Assembly (NCBI GenBank): GCA_964384485.1
Contig: CAYLLE010000127.1
Span: 1 to 10,308, forward strand
Direction: 5' to 3'
DNA length: 10,308 nt
From: CAYLLE01 sp964384485
GTDB taxonomy: Bacteria; Spirochaetota; Spirochaetia; CAYLLE01
Shown here piece after piece: positions 1 to 6,597 of this stretch. The notes under the pieces are model-generated. The model was not told the origin of the DNA, did not search any database, and saw nothing but the letters and a program-made list of their open reading frames with translations. Position 1 is the first letter of the stretch. Each line of letters begins with the position of its first letter. The translations under genes and the position numbers were made by a program.

Positions 1-526
1 TACTCTCCTGCGGCGTTCTGAGAATAACCTGATTAAAGTCTTGAGGTAATTCCGGCATATTAACAGCCGCAAACGGAGTACCGGAATTGATGAGTTCGGT
101 TACATTGTGATGCAATGCATCAAGCGTACAGTATCGCGTACCAAAGAGAATGACACCGTCATAACCGTGCGCGACTTCGACATGGTGCTTAACCATGGAT
201 GGTGAATCTTCACCACGAGTAGGAAGAAAAATAATGCTGTATCCGTTTCTAAACAATTCGAATTGGATACCCGATAAAACCTCATTTACAAAAGAGCTTC
301 GAAAAAGTGGACCGTTGTATGGAATAATGACACTGACCGTATTCGTTTTATTACTGGAAAGGCTCCTGGCAATAACATTCGGCCTATAATTGAGCTCCTT
401 GATCGCTTTTTCAATTTTATCCTTGGTCGATTCGCTGAGCCGATTGGTATTTTTATCCTTCAGGTACGTTGAAACGGAAGTTTTTGATACACCAACTTTG
501 TCTGCGATTTCAGTGAGCTTTGCCAC
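1..526 (-). CDS. LacI-family transcriptional repressor, N-terminal part (cut by window edge)
   Basis: This is a DNA-binding sugar-responsive repressor, of which 175 residues are visible before the window ends. The helix-turn-helix is at residues 3-24 (LTEIADKVGVSKTSVSTYL). The canonical hinge follows at about 47-56 (YRPNVIARSL), with the A-x-x-L that kinks the operator centre. The periplasmic-binding-protein-like sensor domain starts near residue 63 (TVSVIIPYNGPLF) and includes YDGVILFGT at about 122-130. The start is a GTG at 526-524, preceded by GGAG six bases upstream; the nearby upstream ATGs are out of frame or hit an immediate stop. It lies divergent to the plus-strand URO-D gene at 1070. 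Its own promoter carries a palindrome over the -10, so autorepression is likely. The effector cannot be read from the sequence because most of the sensor domain is outside the window. Confidence 0.93.
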   Translation of the reverse strand, partial: MAKLTEIADKVGVSKTSVSTYLKDKNTNRLSESTKDKIEKAIKELNYRPNVIARSLSSNKTNTVSVIIPYNGPLFRSSFVNEVLSGIQFELFRNGYSIIFLPTRGEDSPSMVKHHVEVAHGYDGVILFGTRYCTLDALHHNVTELINSGTPFAAVNMPELPQDFNQVILRTPQES

Positions 527-558
527 CTATCACTCCATTTTTCATTTATTAAACATAA

Positions 559-600
559 GTTTACTTTAGGTTTACCGGTTTACTTACAATGCATTGTAAA
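559..600. promoter_or_regulatory. Candidate operator cluster: 16-bp palindrome plus three GTTTAC repeats
   Basis: Positions 584-599 form a perfect palindrome, TTACAATGCATTGTAA, over the -10 and start point of the LacI gene. Immediately toward the gene are three direct GTTTAC copies at 559-564, 570-575 and 578-583; the last two bracket a central ACCGGT. LacI-family repressors bind palindromes and often control their own gene, so this is the expected place for an operator. Which of the two elements is the true LacI site is unresolved. Confidence 0.55.
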
Positions 601-621
601 TCAGCCCTTACTAGCTGTCAA
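593..621 (-). promoter_or_regulatory. Sigma-70-type promoter of the first LacI gene
   Basis: Read on the minus strand, a perfect -35 TTGACA (621-616) is followed by exactly 17 bases and a -10 TACAAT (598-593), five of six to consensus. Transcription would start near 586, giving a leader of about 60 bases before the GTG at 526. The -10 is embedded in the palindrome at 584-599, so a bound repressor would block polymerase. Confidence 0.8.
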
Positions 622-686
622 GTAATTTTTATGGCAAATCAAGGGCTTTATTGTCTTATTTAACTTATTTTTTAGTATATTTTGAC

Positions 687-700
687 GTTTATCGGTAAAC
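687..700. promoter_or_regulatory. Near-perfect palindrome GTTTATCGGTAAAC, LacI-operator-like
   Basis: Fourteen bases with a single mismatched pair around a central CG, the usual form of a LacI/GalR operator. It repeats the GTTTA half-site found at 559-583, about 117 bp away, on the far side of the LacI promoter. It could be an auxiliary site for looping, or the primary operator for the plus-strand gene. Confidence 0.5.
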
Positions 701-918
701 TTTACGCCCCTATCACAAAAGACGAAAAAGCAAGTGTATTCATGATATGTAAGTTAAGGTATTTGCGGGCTATGCGGCAGCCCCGAAAGTGTTTATAATA
801 TTAGCAGCCGGTTTTCCATGAGTGTTCAACATCGGCGGCCGGAATGAAAATGATGCAGCGAGGAAGATATTCATATTGAACTCTTGGAAAAAAGGTATAC
901 GAATATGGTACGGATATT
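701..918. other. Intergenic stretch with no confident gene
   Basis: AT-rich near 701-760, then mixed. No ORF with a convincing family match, no terminator with a T-tract and no RNA gene was recognised. Short open stretches on the plus strand (for example 851-988, with an ATG at 905) lack a credible ribosome site and match no family I know. Confidence 0.5.
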
Positions 919-1056
919 TCATGTCCGTGGCGCTGTCCATACAAATACAGTTATATACTTTGCGGTCAGAAAGTCCTTTTCAAATTGAGTTACCGTAGAT
1001 TCGTGGATCCAATCTTTAGGTACGATTTGAGTTCCTGACTGCGTTCCCTGCTGCCC
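919..1056 (-). pseudogene. Possible remnant of a serine hydrolase (beta-lactamase family)
   Basis: The minus strand reads GTQSGTQIVPKDWIHEST and continues to a stop at 919. The pattern G-x-x-x-G-T-Q-I-V-P-K-[DE]-W-[IV]-x-E-S-T is characteristic of the C-terminal half of penicillin-binding-protein-like serine hydrolases (class C beta-lactamase or 6-aminohexanoate hydrolase fold), usually seen as GGVWNGxxIVPxEWVxEST. Only this island of about 40 residues is visible. The catalytic SxxK and YxN regions are missing, and upstream coding gives way within a few codons to the truncated URO-D gene on the opposite strand. I read it as debris of a deleted gene. The identification rests on memory of the motif and has not been confirmed by search. 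Confidence 0.35.
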
Positions 1057-1069
1057 GGACATTTCAAAC

Positions 1070-2134
1070 ATGGTCCCCTGCCGGTTGACGGGAAAACCGT
1101 TCTGGGACATCTACCTCTATCACGACCCCCCGTTATGGAAAGCATACATTGACGCGGTCAGGTATTTCGGCTTTGACGGAGGGTTTGAGCTCTACGACTT
1201 CGGCGATGTCGATCCGGTAGATAACACCCGGTCGGCATTACAAGAACGTATTATCTTTGACAGCAGCAGCGAGGACGGAAACGGCAGGATTGTGACCCGG
1301 CATTTTGATCTAACAAACGGATCATGGCACCCGTATGTTACGGTCTATACCGCCGCAAACCCGCCGGGATCATATGTCCGTCCGGAAAGTATCGGTCTTC
1401 CGCCGGTACCGGATGAATGGAAGCCGGTAGTGCGGAAGAAAGAATGGCCGGAAGGAAGAGAACTCTGGGAGCTGATCCGCTGCGAACTCGGCGAGGCGGG
1501 AATTCTGGGACTCGGAAGCGGTATGAGGACCGCCCTGCTGGAAACGGAAGAAGATATTATTTCTTACTACGAAGATTCCGGACCGTGGAAGGAGCGGTCC
1601 GCTCGGATGATGGCAGGTCTTGAGGAGAGAATGCGGCTTATAGCCGGTATGGATCCTCGCCCTGATTTTCTCTTCTGCGGAGCATCGGGTACCCTGATAA
1701 CCCAGACACCGCGAATCGTAAGGGAATTGACACTGCCGCTGCTGAAAAAGGCGACTGAGCTTGCCGCAGAAATCGGCATTCCGACTCATATACATTCCTG
1801 CGGACCGGAAAAGGAACTGGTCCGCATGGCCGCCGAAGAGACCGCTTTGACCGTCATCGACCCGCTGGAAGTGCCGCCGATGGGCGACTGTGTGCTCTCC
1901 GAGCTAAAACAAAAATACGGCGGCAAGCTGGTCCTGAAAGGAAACCTTCATACCACGCAGATCATGCTAAACGGAAGCCCGAAAGATGTCCGCGAAGCAT
2001 CAAAGAAGGCCATTGATGACGCGGCCGAAGGAGGCGGTTTTATTCTTTCCACCGGTGACCAGTGCGGCAGAGATACTCCCGATGCAAATCTATTTGCAAT
2101 GATCGAAACAGCATATACCTACGGCAAGTATTAA
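1070..2134 (+). CDS. URO-D/MtaA-type methyltransferase family protein, apparently N-terminally truncated
   Basis: A 354-residue member of the uroporphyrinogen decarboxylase superfamily (TIM barrel), closest in style to cobamide-dependent methyltransferases such as MtaA/MtbA/CmuA. Those enzymes hold zinc through HxC plus a distant Cys. Here H242-S-C244 (in PTHIHSCG) and C332 (in STGDQCG) fit that pattern; in between is the barrel strand KLVLKGNLHT (286-295). The C-terminus, with EGGGFILSTGD, is complete. The family normally opens with about 20 residues of the kind xxRERxxxAxxxxxxDRVP. This ORF begins at exactly that VPC, and an in-frame TGA at 1028-1030 leaves only 13 codons upstream, unlike the family. 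The ribosome site before ATG 1070 is poor. The gene may be a 5'-truncated, possibly inactive copy, or it may use an atypical start. It is convergent with the operon at 2342-5347. Confidence 0.78.
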   Translation: MVPCRLTGKPFWDIYLYHDPPLWKAYIDAVRYFGFDGGFELYDFGDVDPVDNTRSALQERIIFDSSSEDGNGRIVTRHFDLTNGSWHPYVTVYTAANPPGSYVRPESIGLPPVPDEWKPVVRKKEWPEGRELWELIRCELGEAGILGLGSGMRTALLETEEDIISYYEDSGPWKERSARMMAGLEERMRLIAGMDPRPDFLFCGASGTLITQTPRIVRELTLPLLKKATELAAEIGIPTHIHSCGPEKELVRMAAEETALTVIDPLEVPPMGDCVLSELKQKYGGKLVLKGNLHTTQIMLNGSPKDVREASKKAIDDAAEGGGFILSTGDQCGRDTPDANLFAMIETAYTYGKY

Positions 2135-2166
2135 CGAATGCTTCGAATCCTGGACAAAAATGCAGC

Positions 2167-2208
2167 TAATTTCTCCCTTTATAAACAATTATCGTAATTT
2201 CACCCTTT
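2167..2208. repeat. Two direct copies of TAATTTC(T/A)CCCTTT
   Basis: A 14-base sequence at 2167-2180 recurs at 2195-2208 with one mismatch, 28 bp apart, in the 207-bp gap between the convergent genes. The stretch 2135-2341 shows no clear stem-loop with a T-tract for either gene. The repeat and the CCTGCAGG element at 2236-2255 are the only structure I see there. Confidence 0.5.
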
Positions 2209-2235
2209 TTTTCACTAGCCTTTGATTAATTCATT

Positions 2236-2255
2236 TTCCTGCAGGAATTTATCCT
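2236..2255. repeat. Short intergenic repeat, copy A (CCTGCAGG core)
   Basis: Contains the 12-bp perfect palindrome TTCCTGCAGGAA (2236-2247). Positions 2238-2255 match 5530-5547 at 16 of 18 bases. Both copies lie downstream of a minus-strand gene end (2342 and 5575). It has no loop and no T-tract, so it is not an ordinary terminator. Confidence 0.5.
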
Positions 2256-2341
2256 GATTTTATGTCCACGGTTCGTGACACTCCATAAGTATTACAATAT
2301 TGTTGCGCCGTTCGATCGGTTCCTTTGCGGTCACTCTCCCC

Positions 2342-3397
2342 TTACCCCCAGGCGATCTCCCTTGCCTCACCTTTCCGGGCGCTCAGCATAATTTCCTCAA
2401 TCAGCATATCCACTTCATACCCGGTGCTTCTTGACTGAACAGTCTGCCTGTCACGCCCGATATCTTCATAAAACGATTTTATCGCAAGGTAGAACGGTGA
2501 AACCGGTTCAAAATCAAACACCTCTTCTCGGCCCGTGTTGTTATCATAATAGATGAGTTTGGGGGCTTTGATTTCCACCTCATCCCACTTGGAACTGTGA
2601 AACTCAATTCTTCCATTGGTACCGGTGATGGAAAATCCTTCCATCCATCCGTCTTTCAGGAATCCGATTTCGGCGAGGGGGTGGGCGGCAGCCTCAAACA
2701 TGACCGGAAAGTCTGAATAGTTCAGCATGGCACCGGCAAAAATTTCATAATCCAGGTGGGGCGGCTTCCGGATAAAACCGGACACAGCCCGGGGACGGCC
2801 GAAATGGCGGCCAATCAGATCGAGGATGTGGCTGCCTCCGCAATAGAGAATACCGCCGCCGTAATTCTGTTTTACCGCGCTCTGTCCGTTTTCGGGTGTG
2901 TAGAAAAAAGATCCCTCCGGCACAGGCTCCAACAGGTTGCCCCAGTTCTGATAGGTAAAGAATCGGGCGCTCAGCACGTTTCCTAAGCTTCCGAGCAGTT
3001 CCGCGCTTTTAACGACGCCGGGCAGATACCGCTTCATGTAGGCGGTGTAGAGGTGCGCCCCTTTGTTTTCAGCTTTCCGGACAATCTCCATGGAATCAGC
3101 GGCATTCTCCGATAATGTTTTTTCGCATATCACATGCTTCCCCTGGTCCAGAGCCGCCAGGCATATCTCCTTGTGCAGCTTGGAAATCAGGGTAACGTGC
3201 ACCACATCAACTTCATCAGATTTTAAAAGAGCGCGGTAATCCCGGGAAAAGGAAGCATTGTATTCAGCCGCCCTCTTGCGTCCAGCCGCTTCATCAATAT
3301 CGCAGACCCAGGTAATATCCTGTCCCAGCTTGTTCAGAGCATCAAAGTGGAACTTGCTGATATTTCCGCAGCCGATTATTCCTGATCGAAGTTTCAT
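2342..3397 (-). CDS. Gfo/Idh/MocA-family NAD(P)-dependent oxidoreductase
   Basis: A 351-residue soluble oxidoreductase expected to oxidise or reduce a sugar, inositol or sugar-derivative hydroxyl with NAD(P). The Rossmann domain opens with GIIGCGNIS (6-14), and the acidic residues CDIDE (32-36) at the end of the second strand favour NAD. The catalytic lysine motif, normally EKP, is E92-K93-T94 here, so the lysine is kept but proline is replaced. The C-terminal domain has GGGILYCGGSHILDLIG (180-196), whose H190 and D193 match the family's GxxxHxxD catalytic region. It is the last gene of the minus-strand unit, 19 bp after the URO-D-family gene. AAGGAG lies about 11 bases before its ATG, rather far, so coupling to the upstream gene may help. 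Length is normal. The substrate cannot be assigned. Confidence 0.92.
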   Translation of the reverse strand: MKLRSGIIGCGNISKFHFDALNKLGQDITWVCDIDEAAGRKRAAEYNASFSRDYRALLKSDEVDVVHVTLISKLHKEICLAALDQGKHVICEKTLSENAADSMEIVRKAENKGAHLYTAYMKRYLPGVVKSAELLGSLGNVLSARFFTYQNWGNLLEPVPEGSFFYTPENGQSAVKQNYGGGILYCGGSHILDLIGRHFGRPRAVSGFIRKPPHLDYEIFAGAMLNYSDFPVMFEAAAHPLAEIGFLKDGWMEGFSITGTNGRIEFHSSKWDEVEIKAPKLIYYDNNTGREEVFDFEPVSPFYLAIKSFYEDIGRDRQTVQSRSTGYEVDMLIEEIMLSARKGEAREIAWG

Positions 3398-3416
3398 GCC
3401 CTACCGTCTCCTTTTC

Positions 3417-4346
3417 CTAAACCGTTTCGTTAAAATCGTTATAAACCTTCAGCATATATTCGTAGTTTTCCAGCGGGAGTCCCGGCATTATGGTATTGGA
3501 GCTGCTGTATATATATCCTCCGCCGGGAGATCCTTTCTCGAGACAGTATTCCGCCGACTCTTTTATGAGCTCTTTCGGACCATCCTGAAGCAGGGAACAC
3601 TGAACATTTCCCATCAGGGCAAGTCTTTTATGGGTTTTCTTTTTAACTTCTCCGATATCTACTCCCGCCATGGGATCAAGGGACTGGAGACAATGGGCAC
3701 CCAAATCCAGAAGGTCATCCAGTATCGGGGTAATCTGACCGTCGGTATGGATGAACGCGTACATACCCGCTGATTTAACGGCCTCTACCTCCCGTTTCCA
3801 GTAGGGGAACACAAACTCCCTAAGCTGATCGGGACGGATAAAGGGTCCCGCGTTATAAGCTATATCGTTAGGAAGAAACACAAAATCAGCGCCGATCTCC
3901 TTGTACGCGTTTATCTTCTCGATTGCCCTGTCGTATTTCTCCCGGGCTTCCTCGTGAATTTTTTCGGGGGCTTCTATTAAGTCCACAGAAAACTGCATCC
4001 AGTCGGTGATGTTTTCTATGGCCCAAATGCTGTTTCCGCACATTCCGCCGATTAACTTTTCGCTCCCGAACCGTTCCTTGGCCATCCTTACTCCCTCAGG
4101 ATCCGACCAGGGAAAGTAAACCGCAAGGGCGTCCCACTCGAACCGGCGGAAAATTGCTTCATAGATATTCATGCAATGTTTAATTGCGTCCTTCCTGGAT
4201 TTTCCCTTCAGATTATCCCAGTCCTCTATATCGGGGAAACGAAGCCCGAAGGCTTCATACTCGAGCTGAAACATGGACTCAAAATGGGGAATCCTGTCTA
4301 CCGGTTCAAATTTAAGAGTTTTAATTATCCGCTCCCGGCCCGTCAT
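3417..4346 (-). CDS. URO-D-family protein (uroporphyrinogen decarboxylase/methyltransferase fold), zinc ligands absent
   Basis: A 309-residue TIM-barrel protein with the family's full N-terminus, MTGRERIIKTLKFEPVDRIP, which the paralogue at 1070 lacks. Later motifs are FVFLPNDIAYNAGPFIRPD (155-173), FIHTDGQITPILDD (198-211), RLALMGNVQC (241-250) and SPGGGYIYSSSNTIMPG (273-289). The zinc HxC of MtaA/CmuA methyltransferases is H200-T-D202 here, and the late Cys is replaced within SSSN, so it is not a standard corrinoid zinc methyltransferase. It is unlikely to be true HemE, because it is short and sits between dehydrogenase genes. The ATG overlaps the TGA of the zinc dehydrogenase by ATGA, and GGAG is eight bases upstream, so translation is coupled. 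A role on a catabolic intermediate, such as decarboxylation or methyl transfer, is inference only. Confidence 0.88.
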   Translation of the reverse strand: MTGRERIIKTLKFEPVDRIPHFESMFQLEYEAFGLRFPDIEDWDNLKGKSRKDAIKHCMNIYEAIFRRFEWDALAVYFPWSDPEGVRMAKERFGSEKLIGGMCGNSIWAIENITDWMQFSVDLIEAPEKIHEEAREKYDRAIEKINAYKEIGADFVFLPNDIAYNAGPFIRPDQLREFVFPYWKREVEAVKSAGMYAFIHTDGQITPILDDLLDLGAHCLQSLDPMAGVDIGEVKKKTHKRLALMGNVQCSLLQDGPKELIKESAEYCLEKGSPGGGYIYSSSNTIMPGLPLENYEYMLKVYNDFNETV

Positions 4347-5347
4347 GTATTCTTCTCCGGAATAACCGCGACTTTCAGGGCTTCCGGATCTTCCGCCGCC
4401 GTGTTTACCGCCCGGCTGATTTCAGAAAGAGGAAACCGGTGACTTATGAGTTTTTCTCCGGGAACAACCCCCTCCGCGAGGTAGGACATAGCCAAAGGAC
4501 CGTAGAGAGCGGGAGAAGCGAAAGAGGAGCGGAGCTCCAGTTTATGAAAGTGAAAGTGATTCGCGTCCAGGGTGCAGAACGCGGCGTCTCCGTATCCGAT
4601 ACCTATAAAGGCGATCACCGCCCCTTTAGCCGCGGCCCGGACCGCGCTCTCCAGCGTGGGAGGAGGTGAAGTAACCAGTATCCTGTCAATGGGACAACCG
4701 AATTGGTACTCATGGACCTGTTCATTTTCAGCGTCTATGATGCCGTCTATGGAAAGGGATTCAGCCAGTTTGATCCGGGCAGTTTTGGAGGCGAACTCAC
4801 TCACAAAAATCCGCCGGGCTCCCATGTGTCTGCTGACACAGGCGGCCATCAGCCCGATGGGGCCCTGCCCCATCACCAGCACGTTGGTGTCGCCCTTGAT
4901 ATCGGCTGTCTTACACAGATCGATGGCCACCCCGAGGGGTTCCTGGAGCGAAGCGACTGCCGGGTCCATTCCGCTGTACGGGATCGCGCTCACCGCCGGC
5001 GCGGTCATCTCTTCGGCGCATCCGAACTGGTCCATATAGAAGAAGCTCTGTATATCCGAGCAGAGGTTGGGTCTGCGGTTTCTGCACATGGAGCACCGTC
5101 CGCAGGGGGTGGCGGAATCGAGAACAATTTTTTCGCCCGGGGTGAGGTAGGTGACACCCGCTCCCGTCTCCAGAATGGTGCCGGCAATTTCATGACCGAA
5201 CTTCTGATAATCATCTTCCTGCCCGTGAATATCGGTGCCGCATATTCCGCAGGCGTCCACTTTCACCCTGATTTCTCCCGGACCTAACGGGGCGGGATCA
5301 ACCTCTTTGATGATCACTTGTCTGCTTTTTTTGTATGCTGCTTTCAA
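4343..5347 (-). CDS. Zinc-dependent medium-chain dehydrogenase (sorbitol/threonine dehydrogenase-like)
   Basis: A 334-residue MDR-superfamily alcohol or polyol dehydrogenase. Catalytic zinc ligands are C36 in CGICGTDIH, H52-E53 in GHE, and E136 in LQEPLG. Structural zinc is held by C82, C85, C88 and C96 (CGRCSMCRNRRPNLC). The Rossmann motif GQGPIG (160-165) and an acidic E184 after the second strand point to NAD. It probably oxidises a secondary hydroxyl of a polyol or sugar. The start is TTG at 5347-5345, fixed by a perfect AGGAGG five bases upstream; the first residues KAAYKKSRQVIIKEV match the family N-terminus. It is the first gene of the downstream unit, followed by overlapping URO-D and Gfo/Idh genes, with its own promoter at 5438-5466. 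The exact substrate is unknown. Confidence 0.93.
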   Translation of the reverse strand: MKAAYKKSRQVIIKEVDPAPLGPGEIRVKVDACGICGTDIHGQEDDYQKFGHEIAGTILETGAGVTYLTPGEKIVLDSATPCGRCSMCRNRRPNLCSDIQSFFYMDQFGCAEEMTAPAVSAIPYSGMDPAVASLQEPLGVAIDLCKTADIKGDTNVLVMGQGPIGLMAACVSRHMGARRIFVSEFASKTARIKLAESLSIDGIIDAENEQVHEYQFGCPIDRILVTSPPPTLESAVRAAAKGAVIAFIGIGYGDAAFCTLDANHFHFHKLELRSSFASPALYGPLAMSYLAEGVVPGEKLISHRFPLSEISRAVNTAAEDPEALKVAVIPEKNT

Positions 5348-5437
5348 CTATTCCTCCTTTTTCCGGTTTAAACGCGCTGACCAGGACCTCCCAACATTTT
5401 ACAAAATTGTTACTCCTTTTAAGGTGAAAGTTAAATC

Positions 5438-5466
5438 ATCATAACACATTAACCCCTATCTGTGAA
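5438..5466 (-). promoter_or_regulatory. Promoter of the dehydrogenase/URO-D/Gfo-Idh unit
   Basis: On the minus strand TTCACA (5466-5461) is followed by 17 bases and TATGAT (5443-5438); each hexamer is five of six to consensus. Transcription would start near 5431, leaving a leader of about 84 bases before the TTG at 5347. A GGTTAA box (5454-5449) sits in the spacer, an ideal position for repression. Confidence 0.72.
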
Positions 5467-5531
5467 GCAACAATTTAATATTTTTAACTTAGATACTGAG
5501 TAGTCCCCATATTATTTAACCTTCCTTAACC
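5449..5531. promoter_or_regulatory. TTAACC boxes, candidate regulator sites
   Basis: TTAACC occurs at 5449-5454 (inside the promoter spacer), 5516-5521 and 5526-5531, with a related TTAACT at 5484-5489. The 5516 and 5526 copies are 10 bp apart, one helical turn. The same hexamer is clustered at 7722-7815 in front of the other dehydrogenase, so one regulator may act on both units. Confidence 0.4.
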
Positions 5532-5547
5532 TGCAGGAAATTAGCCT
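5530..5547. repeat. Short intergenic repeat, copy B (CCTGCAGG core)
   Basis: CCTGCAGGAAATTAGCCT differs from 2238-2255 at two of 18 positions. It lies 28 bp past the stop of the second LacI gene. It probably belongs to a family of short intergenic repeats; the function is unknown. Confidence 0.45.
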
Positions 5548-5574
5548 TTTAATGAGAAATTTAGTGCGGCAGTG

Positions 5575-6594
5575 TTATGCTGTTTCTTTTTTATTGATTT
5601 TCGCGGGGAGAACCACGTGGGACGGCCGGATTCTTTTTTTCTGAATTATTTCTATCAGGATTTTCATGGCTTCTGAACCCAAAGTGTAGGGTTGGTAATC
5701 GATGGTGGTAATTTTCGGCGAATAGCTGTCCATATGATGCATCCCGCCGCCCAGGGACACCACCTTGCAGTTGTCCGGCACGGCTATACCGTCCTCCTTA
5801 AAGGCGTTCAGTATACCCTTCGCCAGTATCTCGTTGGGGGTTATCACTCCGTCGAATTTCTCGGGAGCGCCTACCATCTCCCTGGCCAAACGTTTTCCTT
5901 CCGCCAAGGTCACCTCGTTCGCGAAGAAGAGCTGCTCCTCCCGCCACGGGGTTCCCCAGTCTTCGTTTGCCAGCCGGTATCCCTGTTTAATCTGAACGCT
6001 CTGCTTCATGCCCAAGGGGCTGTCCACGTACATGATTTCCCTGCAGCCCAGTTCGAATAACAAATTTGCTCCTTGATACGCCGCCCCTTCGATGTCCATG
6101 TCCACGTAAAAGATGTCTTCAGAGTCCGGTGTACCGATAAGGACGTAGGGTTTTTTAGATTCATCCAAAGCGGAGAGCAGCGAATGATAACCGTTATCTT
6201 CCCGGGGATTAAGAATTATGACCCCTGAAACAGCCTCAATGAATGATGAAAGACCGGCATCTTCAGAATCAACATCGTGAACTTTATTAAATACCAGATA
6301 GTAGCCTTCCATCGACCCTTGAGAAAAGATTCCCTGCTGCACGGTGAACGCGAAAAGATCATCCCGCGGATCCACAGCGTTGGGAAGGACCAGAAACCCG
6401 ATCAGATTTCCCGGGGACTGCTGCCGGTATTTTCCTCCGGAATACGGCATATAATTGTAGGATTCGGCAATCCGTTTAATTTTTTCCGTTACCTCTTTGC
6501 TCACCCTTTTTTTGCCGGAAAGAACATAAGAGACTGTGGCAAGAGAAACTCCTGCTTCTGCAGCAATAATCTCCAGGGTAACTTTTTTTTTCAA
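5575..6594 (-). CDS. LacI-family transcriptional repressor with atypical hinge
   Basis: A full-length 339-residue repressor. The helix-turn-helix is at residues 5-26 (VTLEIIAAEAGVSLATVSYVLSG), followed by the sensor domain from about residue 64 (LIGFLVLP) to the C-terminal VVSLGGG (about 264-270) and ITTIDYQPYTLG. The hinge after NYMP is YSGGKYRQQS (51-60). The usual A-x-x-L is absent, and the position equivalent to E. coli LacI Leu56 is Arg57, so operator recognition may differ from the classical CG-centred palindrome. The start is TTG at 6594-6592, supported by GGAGGAG six bases upstream that overlaps the end of the preceding dehydrogenase; only 3 bp separate the two genes. It is probably the local repressor of this dehydrogenase cluster; candidate sites are the GGTTAA/TTAACC boxes. 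The effector is unknown. Confidence 0.93.
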   Translation of the reverse strand: MKKKVTLEIIAAEAGVSLATVSYVLSGKKRVSKEVTEKIKRIAESYNYMPYSGGKYRQQSPGNLIGFLVLPNAVDPRDDLFAFTVQQGIFSQGSMEGYYLVFNKVHDVDSEDAGLSSFIEAVSGVIILNPREDNGYHSLLSALDESKKPYVLIGTPDSEDIFYVDMDIEGAAYQGANLLFELGCREIMYVDSPLGMKQSVQIKQGYRLANEDWGTPWREEQLFFANEVTLAEGKRLAREMVGAPEKFDGVITPNEILAKGILNAFKEDGIAVPDNCKVVSLGGGMHHMDSYSPKITTIDYQPYTLGSEAMKILIEIIQKKRIRPSHVVLPAKINKKETA

Positions 6595-6597
6595 CGT

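Noticed and set aside
603..647. AGCCCTT / AAGGGCT inverted repeat as a terminator
   Set aside because: The arms are 31 bases apart and overlap the LacI -35 region; chance pairing is more likely.
905..988. Plus-strand ORF of 27 codons (MVRIFHVRG...) upstream of the URO-D gene
   Set aside because: It has only a distant AAGG upstream and matches no family I know, and the minus strand of the same DNA shows a better motif (serine hydrolase-like), so this is probably a shadow.
1020..1072. Frameshift that would restore a URO-D N-terminus (RFEFLTAF in another plus frame joining MVPC)
   Set aside because: The other frame has a TAG just upstream at 1017-1019, no start codon and only loose resemblance to RERxLxAL; truncation fits better.
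4703..5287. Long plus-strand ORF of 194 codons
   Set aside because: It lies wholly antisense to the zinc dehydrogenase, whose zinc and NAD motifs are intact; it is a shadow frame.
5368..5397. Ten-codon minus-strand ORF (MLGGPGQRV) in the leader of the zinc dehydrogenase
   Set aside because: The AAGGAG is about 15 bases from its ATG, too far, and there is no run of regulatory codons.
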